Positions 53,091 through 62,900 are shown, counted from the stretch's first letter. The stretch: DNA of 64,000 nucleotides from Holophagales bacterium (GCA_016714815.1 JADKBZ010000009.1:248001-312000), one strand, 5' to 3'. Made by a program: numbers and translations. The notes: generated from the sequence alone by a model not told the origin.

Positions 53091-54515
53091 GTGTCCGTGA
53101 CCAAGCCGCGCCTGAAGAAGACCGTCCTCGCCGCCGCGGCCCTCGTGGTCCTCGGTGCCGGCACCGCCACGGCCGTCTTCGTCCGAGGCGGACGCGACGT
53201 GACGACGACCTCCGCGGAGGCCTACGAGCTCTACCGGAAGGGGCTGGAGGACGAACGTCGGCTCTACCACAAGGACGCCCTCGAGGCCTACGCAAAGGCG
53301 CTCCAGCTCGATCCCCACTTCACCATGGCCACCCTCCGCCTCGCCGGGAACATCTCCAGCCGGGACCATGAACGGGCCCGCTCCCTCGTCCAGAGCGCGT
53401 CCCGCAACCCCGGGCACCTCAATGAGAGGGAGAAGCTCATCCTGGCGATCTTCGAAGCCGAGTTCCTCGGGAAGGACATGAAGAAGTCGGGGGAGCTGAT
53501 CCGCGAGTACGTCCGCCGTTTTCCGGACGATCCGGAGGGCTACTACCGCCTCGCGGGGGTCCTCATGAGGGAAGGGAAGGGGGAAGAGGTTCTCGCCACC
53601 TACGAGCGCCTCCTCTCCCTCGACCCGAACCAGGCGGTCGCCTACAACTTCCTCGGCTACCACTTCATCGGACGTCACGACTTCGTGAAGGGAGAGGACT
53701 ACCTCAAGCGGTACCGGTTCCTCGCCCCGGACCAGGCGAATCCGTACGACTCCCTCGGCGAGCTCTACGCGAACACGGGGCGGTACGACGAGGCCGAAGA
53801 GCACCTGAAGAGAGCCCTTCAGATCCGGCCGGATTTTTTTCCTGCCATCGGCCACCTCGGGACCCTGGAAGTCGGGCGGGGGAACCCGGAGTCCGCCGTG
53901 AGCCAGTTCCGCCGCGCGGCGGAGGTGTCGGAGGCCTGGAAGGACAAGCTCATGTTCGTCGGGGCCGCGGCGTCCGCGCTTTTCGACGCGGGGCGCCCGG
54001 ACGACGCGCTCGCCATGCTGGGCGAGGCTTCGACCGCTCCGCCGGCGCTCTCGCCGAGAGAGGATTTCTATTTTCGGTACCACCTGATCCGGTCGAGGGC
54101 GATTCTCCTCGCGCGCGCGGGGCGGGCCGCGGAGGCCGAAGCGGAGCTGGCCCTGCTCCCCGCCGTTCCCTCCGACCTCGACAGGAAAGGAAAGGAGGGC
54201 CTCGAGAAGGGCCTCCTCGGACCGCAGGCCGCTCTCGCAGGCGCGCGGGGTGACTTCGAGAGCGCCGTCCGCATCCTCCGCGAGCTCGTCGTCGAGGACG
54301 ACGACAAGGCCAGCGGTGGCTTCCCCTACTACCCGAGCGGATTCCGCCTCCGGGTCCACCTGGCGGACGCTCTCCTCTCTCTCGGCCGGCCGGAAGAGGC
54401 CCGCAAGGAGCTTCAGCCCGTCCTCGCCGTCAACCCGCGCTTCGCCCCGGCGCTCGCGGCGATCGACCGGATCGAAGGGCGTGCCGCCGACGCCAAGGGG
54501 TCCGCCGGGCGCTGA
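53091..54515 (+). CDS. Membrane-anchored or exported TPR protein
   Basis: 474 residues from a GTG with GGGAAGG upstream. An N-terminal helix (VLAAAALVVLGAGTATAVFV) acts as anchor or signal. About ten TPR-like helix pairs follow, for example YELYRKGLEDERRLYHKDALEAYAKALQLDP, GYYRLAGVLMREGKGEEVLATYERLLSLDP and DEAEEHLKRALQIRP. It has no catalytic motif. It ends 1 base before the activator gene, so both are one transcript. The likely role is a protein-interaction scaffold feeding the neighbouring sigma54-type activator, which is inference. Confidence 0.85.
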   Translation: MSVTKPRLKKTVLAAAALVVLGAGTATAVFVRGGRDVTTTSAEAYELYRKGLEDERRLYHKDALEAYAKALQLDPHFTMATLRLAGNISSRDHERARSLVQSASRNPGHLNEREKLILAIFEAEFLGKDMKKSGELIREYVRRFPDDPEGYYRLAGVLMREGKGEEVLATYERLLSLDPNQAVAYNFLGYHFIGRHDFVKGEDYLKRYRFLAPDQANPYDSLGELYANTGRYDEAEEHLKRALQIRPDFFPAIGHLGTLEVGRGNPESAVSQFRRAAEVSEAWKDKLMFVGAAASALFDAGRPDDALAMLGEASTAPPALSPREDFYFRYHLIRSRAILLARAGRAAEAEAELALLPAVPSDLDRKGKEGLEKGLLGPQAALAGARGDFESAVRILRELVVEDDDKASGGFPYYPSGFRLRVHLADALLSLGRPEEARKELQPVLAVNPRFAPALAAIDRIEGRAADAKGSAGR

Positions 54516-54516
54516 C

Positions 54517-56004
54517 ATGGCCGTCCGGGACGCCCGCGCCAGCGAGTCGTTCGACCTTCGCAAGAAGGTCCTCCGGCTCGAGACCCTCTACGACGTCTCC
54601 CGGGCGCTCAACGTCCTGCGCGAGGAGCAGCTGCTCGTCGACGAGATCGTCGCGCGGGCCGTCTCGCTGCTGGACGCCGAGAGGGGCTTCGGCGTCGTCT
54701 TCGAAGAGCACGGCAGCCCGTCCGTCGTCGCCACCGTCGGCTATCCCTCCTTTCCGGGGGCCCTCGCCGCGGCGTCCGACCCGTTCGTCCTCGACCTCTG
54801 CCGGGCGCGCGGCCCGCTCTCGCGGACGGACGAGACGGTCCTGGGGAGCGTCGCGGGAACCGTCGCCGGGGCGGCGCTCGTCGTCAGGGACCGGGTCCTC
54901 GGCGTCGTCGTCGCGCTCGACCGGGAAGCCCGCGGGGGGCCCGGCGCCGCCTTCGACGAGGGCGACCGGCGCTTCCTCGAGTCGGTCGCCGCGCTCGCGG
55001 CGCCTGCGCTCGACGCGCTCCGGCAGCTGCGCGCGCTCGAGGCCGACGTCGACCGCCTTCGCGAGGAGAACCGCGCGCTGAAGGGGACGTCGGGCATCGA
55101 CGACCTCCTCGTCGGAGAGTCGGCGGGGATGCGGCGCGTGAAGGAGCTCGTCCTCCGGGCCGCCGCGTCGCGGGTCGGCGTCCTCGTGCGGGGCGAGAGC
55201 GGCACGGGCAAGGAGCTCGTCGCCAGGCTTCTCCACTCCGCCTCCCCGCGCCGCGACGCCCCGTTCCTCGCCCTGAACTGCGCGGCCGTTCCCGAGACCC
55301 TCCTGGAGGCCGAGCTTTTCGGCATCGAGCGGGGCGTGGCGACGGGCGTGGAGGCCCGCCTCGGGAAATTCGAGCTCGCGACCTCCGGGACCATCTTCCT
55401 CGACGAGATCGCCGACGCCCCTCTCGCGATCCAGGCCAAGCTCCTTCGGGTCCTGCAGGAGCGCGAGATCGAGCGAATCGGCGGACGGCGGCGCATTCCC
55501 GTCGACGTCCGGGTCGTCGCGGCCACGAACGTCGACCTCGAGAAGGCGATCCGCGAGCGGCGGTTCCGGGAGGACCTCTACTACCGGATCCGCGTCGTGG
55601 AGATCCCTCTGCCGCCCCTCAGGGACCGGCGCGAAGACGTGCCGCGCCTGATCGGGCACTTCCTCTCGAGGATCGCCTCGCGCGAGGGGCGGAGGGCGAA
55701 GGCGCTGACCCGGGAAGCGGTCGCCCGACTCCTCGACTATCCCTTTCCGGGAAACGTCCGCGAGCTCGAGAACCTGCTCGAAGGGGCGGCGGCCCTCGTC
55801 CCGGGCGACACGATCGAGGCGGGCGACCTGCAGCTGGGAAGCTCCCGTCCCCCCGAGGGGCCGGCCGGCTCTCTCGACCTCGCCACCCTCGAGATCCAGC
55901 ACATCCGGCGCGTCCTGGAGTCGGTCGGCGGGAACAAGAGCGAGGCGGCCCGCATTCTCGGGATCAATCGCCGGACGCTCTACCGCAAGGATGTGACAAA
56001 TTAG
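54517..56004 (+). CDS. GAF - AAA+ - Fis sigma54-type activator with altered GAFTGA loop
   Basis: 495 residues. GAF domain about 20-170, coiled linker, AAA+ domain about 190-420 with Walker A GESGTGKELVARL, Walker B GTIFLDEIADAP and the arginine-finger region RRFREDLYYRIRVVEIPLPPLRDRREDV. The C-terminal Fis HTH (GGNKSEAARILGINRRTLYRK) ends only four residues after the helix. The loop that touches sigma54, normally GAFTGA, reads GVATGV. All ATPase residues remain. A -24/-12 promoter lies 190 bases downstream, suggesting that it still activates sigma54 transcription through a variant loop. It lacks a receiver domain, so the GAF ligand or the TPR partner is the likely input. Confidence 0.9.
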   Translation: MAVRDARASESFDLRKKVLRLETLYDVSRALNVLREEQLLVDEIVARAVSLLDAERGFGVVFEEHGSPSVVATVGYPSFPGALAAASDPFVLDLCRARGPLSRTDETVLGSVAGTVAGAALVVRDRVLGVVVALDREARGGPGAAFDEGDRRFLESVAALAAPALDALRQLRALEADVDRLREENRALKGTSGIDDLLVGESAGMRRVKELVLRAAASRVGVLVRGESGTGKELVARLLHSASPRRDAPFLALNCAAVPETLLEAELFGIERGVATGVEARLGKFELATSGTIFLDEIADAPLAIQAKLLRVLQEREIERIGGRRRIPVDVRVVAATNVDLEKAIRERRFREDLYYRIRVVEIPLPPLRDRREDVPRLIGHFLSRIASREGRRAKALTREAVARLLDYPFPGNVRELENLLEGAAALVPGDTIEAGDLQLGSSRPPEGPAGSLDLATLEIQHIRRVLESVGGNKSEAARILGINRRTLYRKDVTN

Positions 56005-56023
56005 CACCCTGTGGCTTATTGTC
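55995..56023 (+). promoter_or_regulatory. Dyad GACAA..TAGC / GCTTATTGTC at the end of the activator gene
   Basis: An imperfect inverted repeat overlaps the activator stop codon. It could terminate that gene or be a distal activator-binding site, since it shares TGTGAC and TTGTCGC with the dyad at 56089. Confidence 0.4.
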
Positions 56024-56088
56024 GCGCTGCGCGTAACTCTCTAATTGCAATAACTTTGCTCGTGTAGCGCCCGCAGGATCCGAAGGTG

Positions 56089-56105
56089 TGTGACTATCTG
56101 TCGCA
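56089..56105 (+). promoter_or_regulatory. Candidate upstream activator site
   Basis: TGTGAC-TATCT-GTCGCA, an inverted repeat with 5 of 6 matching pairs, centred about 100 bases before the -24 element at 56193. This is the usual distance for an enhancer bound by a Fis-type HTH dimer such as that of the gene at 54517. Confidence 0.45.
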
Positions 56106-56192
56106 TCGTTCCGAAAGCGCCGGATCCGGGCTGTCCGAGTAAAGTCTTTGTGTTCAATGGTTTGCGTTTGTGTCGGAACCTGGCTCACGTTC

Positions 56193-56207
56193 TGGCGCGG
56201 GTGTTGC
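56193..56207 (+). promoter_or_regulatory. Sigma54 (-24/-12) promoter
   Basis: TGGCGCGGGTGTTGC has TGGC and TTGC in exactly the consensus spacing (TGGCACG-N4-TTGC), differing only at one base of the ACG part. Transcription would begin near 56219, 13 bases before the ATG at 56232, whose ribosome site GGGAGGAG lies in between. An activator gene sits directly upstream. Confidence 0.72.
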
Positions 56208-56231
56208 GTCATTCCGTCGCGGGAGGAGTCG

Positions 56232-56456
56232 ATGGAACGCAGCATGGATCGCTTCGATCACCGGGGATCCGTCTCGCGCGCGGCCTGTTCGCGGGAAGTC
56301 GCCGGCTGGCCGGACGCGACCGTCGAGGAGCAGGGAGTGCCCGTCGGCCTGCTCGTCGTTCTGGCAGGAGAGATCGTGGGGTTCGCGGCGCTCGCGGCGT
56401 CGGGTAACATGCCTGCGATCGTTTCCGTGCTTTACCGAGCGCTCCTGACGCTCTGA
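56232..56456 (+). CDS. Small membrane protein at the head of the partner-switching operon
   Basis: 74 residues with an excellent GGGAGGAG ribosome site. The first 40 residues are polar and charged. A single hydrophobic segment (VGLLVVLAGEIVGFAALAASG) and a short amphipathic end (IVSVLYRALLTL) follow. I recognise no family. It is the first gene after the sigma54 promoter and ends 19 bases before the RsbW-like gene. It may be the membrane sensor or anchor of that module. Confidence 0.6.
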   Translation: MERSMDRFDHRGSVSRAACSREVAGWPDATVEEQGVPVGLLVVLAGEIVGFAALAASGNMPAIVSVLYRALLTL

Positions 56457-56475
56457 ACGAGTCAGTCCCTTGTCG

Positions 56476-56928
56476 ATGCCGACGGCCGAGCCCAGAGAAA
56501 TCCATCTCACCATCCCGGTCGCGCCGGAGATGGAGATTGCCGCCACGGCCCAGGTCGCGGCCCTCGGCGAGTGGATGGAGCTCGGCCGCGACAAGATCGA
56601 CGAGGTGAAGATGGCCGTCGTCGAAGCCTGCATCAATGCCTTCGAGCACAGCGGGACCCTCGACCACAAGGTGGAGCTGAAGTTCCGAGTCGCGACGGAA
56701 GGGGAGGCGGGAGACGCGGGCGGCGCCAGGACGTTCCTGGAGGTCGACGTCCTGGACAACGGCCACGGGTTCGATCCGGCACGGGTGTCGGCCCCCCAGA
56801 TCGGCGAGAAGCTCCGCGCGCCCCACAAGCGGGGGTGGGGCCTCCGGATCATCCGGAGCCTCATGGACGACGTCAGAATCGTGAGCGGCGAGCGCGGGAC
56901 GATGATCGTGATGCGGAAGTACCGCTGA
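56476..56928 (+). CDS. RsbW-like anti-sigma serine kinase (HATPase_c_2)
   Basis: About 150 residues from the ATG at 56476; a TTG at 56470 is an alternative. It has the GHKL ATPase motifs: N-box DEVKMAVVEACINAFEHS, G1 LDNGHGFDP and G2 GWGLRIIRSLMDDV. Family members bind and inhibit a sigma factor or phosphorylate a STAS antagonist. It is followed 9 bases later by that STAS gene and then by a SpoIIE phosphatase. No ribosome site stands out, so translation may be coupled to the small upstream gene. Confidence 0.88.
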   Translation: MPTAEPREIHLTIPVAPEMEIAATAQVAALGEWMELGRDKIDEVKMAVVEACINAFEHSGTLDHKVELKFRVATEGEAGDAGGARTFLEVDVLDNGHGFDPARVSAPQIGEKLRAPHKRGWGLRIIRSLMDDVRIVSGERGTMIVMRKYR

Positions 56929-56937
56929 AGGGCGACG

Positions 56938-57300
56938 ATGAGCGAGACGCTGAAAGTGACCCTGGAGAAGCCCGATGGGGCGGTCGCGATCCTCCGGACG
57001 GACGGATACATCAACAACACCGGCGGAGAGGAGATCGCGCGTCAGGCCTACACCCTTCTCGGAGAGGGAACGGTTCGGCTCCTGCTCGACCTCGAGAGGA
57101 CGAAGATCGTCAACTCGATCGGCATCTCCATCCTGATCGAAGTCCTGGAGAAGGTCCTCGACCAGGGAGGGCGCCTCGCCTTCTGCCACCTGACGCCGAC
57201 GATCGAGAAGACGTTCCAGATCATGGGTCTCGCCCAGTACGCGCGGATCTTTCCCTCGCCCGAGCCGGCCCTGGCCTGGCTGCGCGGTGAGGTGGAGTAG
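56938..57300 (+). CDS. STAS-domain anti-sigma factor antagonist
   Basis: 120 residues, full STAS length. VAILRTDGYINNTGGEEIARQAYTLL gives the first strand and helix, and LLLDLERTKIVNSIGISILIEVLEKV contains the phosphorylatable Ser in NSIG. AFCHLTPTIEKTFQIMGL forms the last helices. When dephosphorylated it would capture the RsbW-like kinase encoded just before. The gene after it encodes the matching phosphatase, so the switch is complete. Confidence 0.9.
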   Translation: MSETLKVTLEKPDGAVAILRTDGYINNTGGEEIARQAYTLLGEGTVRLLLDLERTKIVNSIGISILIEVLEKVLDQGGRLAFCHLTPTIEKTFQIMGLAQYARIFPSPEPALAWLRGEVE

Positions 57301-57309
57301 AGCCCTTCC

Positions 57310-59007
57310 GTGGGCGCGGACGTTCCGGGCGCCCACGCGCTCCTCGCCACGATCGAGCCTGCTTCGGTCGGGCCGGCGCTCCTTGCCCCGGTCCTCGACG
57401 CCCTGCTGAAGGGCGCCGGCGCGACGAGGGGCCTCGCCCTGGACTCCGCCTCCCATTGCCATCCCGCCGTCCGGGGAATCAACCCGGAGCCCGCGGAGCT
57501 GGCGGACCTCGGGCTGACCCTGGCCGCGGGCAGCGACCACGTGGCCAGCTACGACCGGGCCCTCCTCGCGCGCCTGTTCCGCGCGGAGGCCGCGGAGAAC
57601 GCGGAGTCCCGGCCTCTCGCCGAACCGTGCCTCTTCCCCCTGACCGCCGGGGACGACACGCTCGCCTGGATCGCGCTCGAGCGGCCTCCGGAAGACCCCC
57701 GGGGTTTCGCCTCCGTTGCGGCGCACGCCGCCTCCCTCCTGGCCTGGATGAAGATGGCGGAGAAGGTCCGCGAGGCCGACTTCGAGCTGAAGTACCGGGT
57801 GTGGGAGCTCGAGAGCCTCTACGACGTCGGTCTTTCGATCGCCGGCACCCTCGATCTCGAATCGCTCGCGGACGAGATCCTGATGAAGTCCGTCTCGCTC
57901 CTGAACGCGCGGAGCGGAACGCTCGTCGTGAGGCCCGGTGCCCTGCCCGACGGGGAGCCCCAGGTCTTCATCCGGAGCATCGGGACGCCCCTCGTCGAGG
58001 ACGGGAACGCTCCCGACCCCGAAGGGCGGGTCCTGATCTGCAACCGCCGGGAGGACCGGCCTCCCGCGCTCTCGGGCGCCCCCGCCGAGAAGCTCCTGGC
58101 CGTGCCGATCTCGTCGGACGGCCGTCCGCTCGGCCTCCTCGTCGTCGCCGACAAGGAGAACAGGGCCGGGGGGATCGACGACTTCGGGCCCGCCGACGCC
58201 CGCATCCTTTCCCTCTTCGGCAACCAGGCGGCGATCGCGCTGGAGAACGCCCGCCTCCACCGCGACGCGGTGGAGAAGGAGAAGATGGAGAGGGAGATCG
58301 AGATCGCCGCTTCGATCCAGCGCGCGATCCTCCCGACGACGCTGCCGGGCGTGAACGGCATCCTCCTCGCCGCGGGCAACCGCCCCACCCGGCAGGTCGG
58401 CGGCGACTTCTACGACGTCTACCCTCTCCCGGACGGGCGCGTCGCCTTCTGCGTCGCCGACGTCTCGGGGAAGGGGATGCCGGCCGCGCTCCTCGTCTCG
58501 ACGGTCCACGCCTGCATCCACCTCCTCATGGAAGCGGGCGCGTCGGACCTGAAGGGCCTCGTGGCCCGTATCAACCACCACCTTGCACACTTCTCGGTGA
58601 CCCGCAAGTTCGTCACCCTCTTCCTCGCCGTCTTCGACCCGTCGGACCGGAGCCTCGTCTACGTGAACGCCGGGCACAACCCGGGAATCTGGCTGTCGAA
58701 GTCGGGGGTGACGCTTCTCCACAGCTCGGGAGTTCCGATCGGGATGTTCGCGGTGGCGCCCCAGGTCGAGAGCCGCATCGAGCTCGCCCCCGGGGACCTC
58801 GTGGTCCTCTATTCCGACGGCATCACCGAGGCGGCCGACGCAAAGGACGAGGAGTTCGGGATGGAGAGGCTGACGGAGCTCCTGGAGGCGGGACGGGCTC
58901 TGCCGCCGAACGTCCTGAAGGACCGGATCTTCGCCGCCGTCGAGTCGTTCACTCGCGGAGTGGCGCAATACGACGACCAGACGGTCCTCGTGGCCCGACC
59001 CACCTGA
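57310..59007 (+). CDS. GAF-SpoIIE protein phosphatase
   Basis: 565 residues from a GTG at 57310. Residues 1-150 resemble a degenerate GAF domain, a clear GAF follows (about 165-330), then a coiled linker and the SpoIIE/PP2C domain (345-565) with VGGDFYDVYPL, VADVSGKGMPAALL, VVLYSDGITEAAD and QYDDQTVLVA, so all metal ligands are present. It has no membrane helix, unlike the PDZ/SpoIIE protein at 50489. It should dephosphorylate the STAS protein in response to a ligand bound by the GAF domains. Confidence 0.92.
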   Translation: MGADVPGAHALLATIEPASVGPALLAPVLDALLKGAGATRGLALDSASHCHPAVRGINPEPAELADLGLTLAAGSDHVASYDRALLARLFRAEAAENAESRPLAEPCLFPLTAGDDTLAWIALERPPEDPRGFASVAAHAASLLAWMKMAEKVREADFELKYRVWELESLYDVGLSIAGTLDLESLADEILMKSVSLLNARSGTLVVRPGALPDGEPQVFIRSIGTPLVEDGNAPDPEGRVLICNRREDRPPALSGAPAEKLLAVPISSDGRPLGLLVVADKENRAGGIDDFGPADARILSLFGNQAAIALENARLHRDAVEKEKMEREIEIAASIQRAILPTTLPGVNGILLAAGNRPTRQVGGDFYDVYPLPDGRVAFCVADVSGKGMPAALLVSTVHACIHLLMEAGASDLKGLVARINHHLAHFSVTRKFVTLFLAVFDPSDRSLVYVNAGHNPGIWLSKSGVTLLHSSGVPIGMFAVAPQVESRIELAPGDLVVLYSDGITEAADAKDEEFGMERLTELLEAGRALPPNVLKDRIFAAVESFTRGVAQYDDQTVLVARPT

Positions 59008-59113
59008 TGCCGTCCAGGCCGGACGGGACTCCCGGGCGGCCGGGCGAGGACGCCGACGCGGCAGAAGCGACAGTTTCCCCGTTTTGAGACAGGAGCGGCG
59101 GCACGCCGCTCGC

Positions 59114-59119
59114 TAGAAT
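59114..59119 (+). promoter_or_regulatory. -10-like TAGAAT box before pcm
   Basis: GCTAGAATGCC lies 8 bases before the GTG start at 59128, so the transcript would be leaderless or nearly so. No -35 is obvious. Confidence 0.4.
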
Positions 59120-59127
59120 GCCCGGTT

Positions 59128-59862
59128 GTGACAGCCGAGCGCTCAGGCCGGACCGGGAGAAGGAGGCTGGTGCTTCTGGTGGCGCTTTTCGGAACCGTTT
59201 CCGACGCGGGTTGCCGCGACCCGCAGGCAAAGATGGTCGAGACCCAGATCGTCGCGCGCGGCGTGAAGGACGAGCGGGTCCTGCAGGTGATGCGCGAGGT
59301 GCCCCGGCACCTTTTCGTGCCGCCCGATCAGGTCTCCGAGGCCTACGCCGACCACCCGCTCTCCATCGGAAGCGGGCAGACGATCTCCCAGCCGTACGTC
59401 GTCGCCTTCATGTCCGAGCAGCTCCGGCTGACGGGGACGGAACGGGTCCTGGAGATCGGGACCGGTTCGGGATACCAGGCCGCCGTCCTGTCCCGCCTCG
59501 CCGGGAAGGTCTTCTCCATCGAGATCCGGCCCGAGCTCGCGGCCGAGGCGACGGAACGCCTGAAGGCGATCGGTGCGACCAACGTCCGGATCCGCACGGC
59601 CGACGGCTTCTACGGCTGGCCCGAGGAGGCCCCGTTCGATGCCATCCTCGTCACGGCGGCTCCCGAGAAGATCCCCGCGCCTCTCCTGGCGCAGCTGGCG
59701 ACGGGAGGGCGAATGGTGATCCCCGTCGGCGGCTTCTACCAGGAGTTGAAGGTCATCGAGCGGACCCCCGAGGGCTTGCGCGAGCGGAGCGTCCTCCCGG
59801 TCCGCTTCGTCCCCTTCGTCGGAGAAGCCGAGCGCCACCGGGCCGACGAAAGCCCTCGGTGA
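59128..59862 (+). CDS. pcm: Exported protein-L-isoaspartate O-methyltransferase
   Basis: 244 residues. The enzyme part has the family landmarks: RGVKDERVLQVMREVPRHLFVP, the substrate loop IGSGQTISQPYVVAFM, motif I VLEIGTGSGYQAAVLSRLA and DAILVTAAPEKIP. It methylates damaged isoaspartyl residues with SAM. Unlike the cytosolic form, it starts with a basic and hydrophobic segment (RRRLVLLVALFGTVSDAGC) that looks like a lipoprotein signal with a lipobox Cys near residue 29, so it may act in the periplasm. SAM availability there would then be a puzzle. It stands alone between the SpoIIE and kinase genes. Confidence 0.88.
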   Translation: MTAERSGRTGRRRLVLLVALFGTVSDAGCRDPQAKMVETQIVARGVKDERVLQVMREVPRHLFVPPDQVSEAYADHPLSIGSGQTISQPYVVAFMSEQLRLTGTERVLEIGTGSGYQAAVLSRLAGKVFSIEIRPELAAEATERLKAIGATNVRIRTADGFYGWPEEAPFDAILVTAAPEKIPAPLLAQLATGGRMVIPVGGFYQELKVIERTPEGLRERSVLPVRFVPFVGEAERHRADESPR

Positions 59863-59908
59863 ATACCGTCACCCCGCCGGGGCGGCTCACGGGGTAAGCT
59901 CGAACGGA

Positions 59909-62900
59909 ATGCGCGCCTCCGTCGCGGCAGCCGTCGCCGTCGTCGCCGGGCTGGCAGCTCCCGCCTCCGCCGACGCCGGTCCCGCCGTTACCTTTCAGCC
60001 GTCGGTGAGGTCCTACACCGAACGGGACGGCCTCCCGCAGGGGACGATCCACGCGATCGCCTTCGACCGTCAGGGGTATCTCTGGGTCGGGACCCAGGAC
60101 GGCGCGGCCCGCTTCAACGGGCAGGCCTGGGTGCGGTTCGACATGCCGGACCGGACGGTCTCGAACTACGTCCGGGCCGTTCTTCCCGCGAGCGACGGAA
60201 GCCTCTGGTTCGGCAGGGAAGAAGGTGGTCTCGTGAGGCTTCGGGAGGGCGTCGCCACGGTCTTCGGCCGCGGCGAGGGCCTTCCGGCGGAGCGGGTGAA
60301 CCACCTCCTGGAGGCGGGCGACGGACGGATCTGGGCCGCCACCCACGGAGGGGGCGTCGCCCGGTTCACAGGGACGGCCTTCGTGCCGGTCGCGGATGGG
60401 CTTCCCGACCGGCGCGTCTGGAAGCTCCTCGAGGGGCGGGATCCCGCGGGGGCTCCCCGCCTGCTGGCAGCGTGCGAAGGGGGCGTCGCCGAGCTGCGGG
60501 AGGGGAGTCGCTGGGCAACGCTCGAGCTCGGCGCGTCCCTGGCGGGAGTCAGCGTGAACTCGCTCCTGGAGACCGGGGAAGGAGCGGAGCGCACTCTCTG
60601 GGTCGGCACCTTCGGCTCCGGACTGTTCCGGGTGAAAGGCGGACAGGTGACGCGGTTCGGCCCGGGAGGCGGCCTCACGAGCCGGCTCGTGACGAGTCTC
60701 GCCGTCACGCCCGGACCGGACGGGGCTGCGGTCGTCTGGGCCGGTACCCGCGATGCGGGGGTTTTCCGTTTCCGGGAGAGCTCCTTTTCGCACGTTCTCC
60801 TCGGTGCCGGGGAGACCGAGGTCTACACACTCGCAGGCGGTGTCGGCATCGACGATGCCACGCTCTGGATCGGGACGCGCGTCTCGGGTCTCCTGAGGGT
60901 CCAGGAAACGCCCTGGGCAGCCGTCGACCGGAACTCCGGCCTTCCCGGGGACCAGGTCTACTGCTTCCTGGAGACCGGCCGACCCGAGGGGGGCCGGATC
61001 CTCTGGATCGGGACGAACTCGGGCGCGGCGTCTCTTTCGGGCGGGCGGGTCGACCCGCACGGCGCCGAGAAGGGGCTCCCCGAGTCCCAGGTCCGGTCGC
61101 TGGCCTCGCTCCGGACGGACGGAGGCGGCCGGGAGCTCTGGGCCGCCGTCGTCGGCCACGGGCTCTACCGTTTCGACGCCCGTCGCTGGTCTCCCGTCGA
61201 GGCGGGACCCGTCTTTCGCGCCGGTGACGCCGCCGTCCTGCTCGCCGTCGACGGCGACGAGGGCCCGGCGGAACTCTGGGTGGGAACCGAGAAGTCGGGT
61301 CTCGGTCGGCTCCGGGGCGGACGGTGGAACGCGTACGGAGCCGCCGAGGGTCTTCCGAGCGATTCCATCCTCTCCCTCCTCTCGACGCGAGGGGCGGCCG
61401 GACGGACAGTCTGGGTGGGGACGCGCGGCGGCGGCCTCGCGGAGATCACCGGAGGACGGGTCGTCAAGGTCCACGACCGGGCCTCTGGGCTCCCGAACAA
61501 CAACGTCCTCTCCCTGGCGGAGGTGGGCCGTCCGGACGGACGGCGGGAGCTCTGGGTGGGGACGCGGGGCGGGGTCGCGAGGCGGCTGCTCGACGACGCT
61601 GGGGGCGCCTCCTGGTCCCTTCTCTCGGTCGAGTCCAGCCCCTCTCTCCCGAACGACAACGTCTTCCTCATCGCCCCCGGCCGGGAAGGCCGGGTCTACC
61701 TCGGAACGAACCGCGGGATCGTCCGCGTCTCCCAGGCCGCCAAGGGAGGCGCCCTCGGGGAGGCGCTGACGTTCGGCACGAACGAGGGGCTTCCGAGCGC
61801 CGCGTGCAACCAGGGAAGCCTCGTCGACTCGGAGGGGCGCGTCTGGGTCTCCACGAGCGCGGGGGCGGCCGTTCTGGATCCGGGCCGCAAGGAAGACGAT
61901 CGGCAGGGGGTCTACCCGCTCTTCGTCGAAAGTTTCGAAGTCTCGGGCGTGAAGACCCCGGTGAAAGCCGGGTTGCGCCTCGCGCCGAAGGAACGAGACG
62001 TCGCCTTCGAGTTCGCCCTTCTCACCTTCCACGGCGAGTCTCTCGTTCGCTACCAGTCCCAGCTCGTCGGCTGGGAAGAGGCCCCGTCGGCCTGGGGCCC
62101 TGCCCATCGCAGGGAGTTCACGAACCTTCCCCCGGGCCCGTACGTCTTCCGCGTCTGGGGGCGCAATGCCGAGGGGGCCGTCAGCGGCCCGGCCGAGGTC
62201 CGCTTCGAGGTGACGCAGAGCTGGTGGCGTCAGCCGGCGGCGCTCGTCCTCTGGGCGCTTCTCGCCGCCGCGCTCGCCCTCGCCGCCGTCCACGTGAGGG
62301 AGCGGACGCTCCGCCGGCGGGAGATCGAGCTGGAGGCGCTCGTCCACCTCAGGACGACCGAGCTGTCGGTGGCACGGGACGCGGCGGAAGCCGCGACGGA
62401 AAGCAAGAGCCGCTTCCTCGCCCACATGGCCCACGAGATACGGACGCCGCTGAACGCCATCCTGGGCTACTCGGAGATCCTCGCCGAGGAGATGCGGGAG
62501 CGCGGCGCCGAGGACCTCCTCGCCGACCTGGACAAGATCCGCCGCGCCGCCAGCCACCAGCTCGCCCTCGTCTCCGAGGCGCTCGACCTCGGCAAGATCG
62601 AGGCGGGGAAGGCCGAGCTCCACCTGACCGCCTTCGACGCGGCGCGTCTCGTCCACGAAACGGCGGAAATCGCCTGGCCGCTCGTGAAGAAGGGGCACAA
62701 CCGCCTGGAGTCGACCGGGGTCGACGCGCTCGGGACCGTCTTCTCCGACGAGGGAAAGCTCCGGCAGGTCCTCCTGAACCTCCTGAGCAACGCCGCCCGC
62801 TTCACCGAGAAGGGGACGATCTCCGTGGAGGCGGCGCACGTGGACGACACGCTGACGATCCGCGTCCGCGACACGGGCGTCGGGATGACCCCCGATCAGC

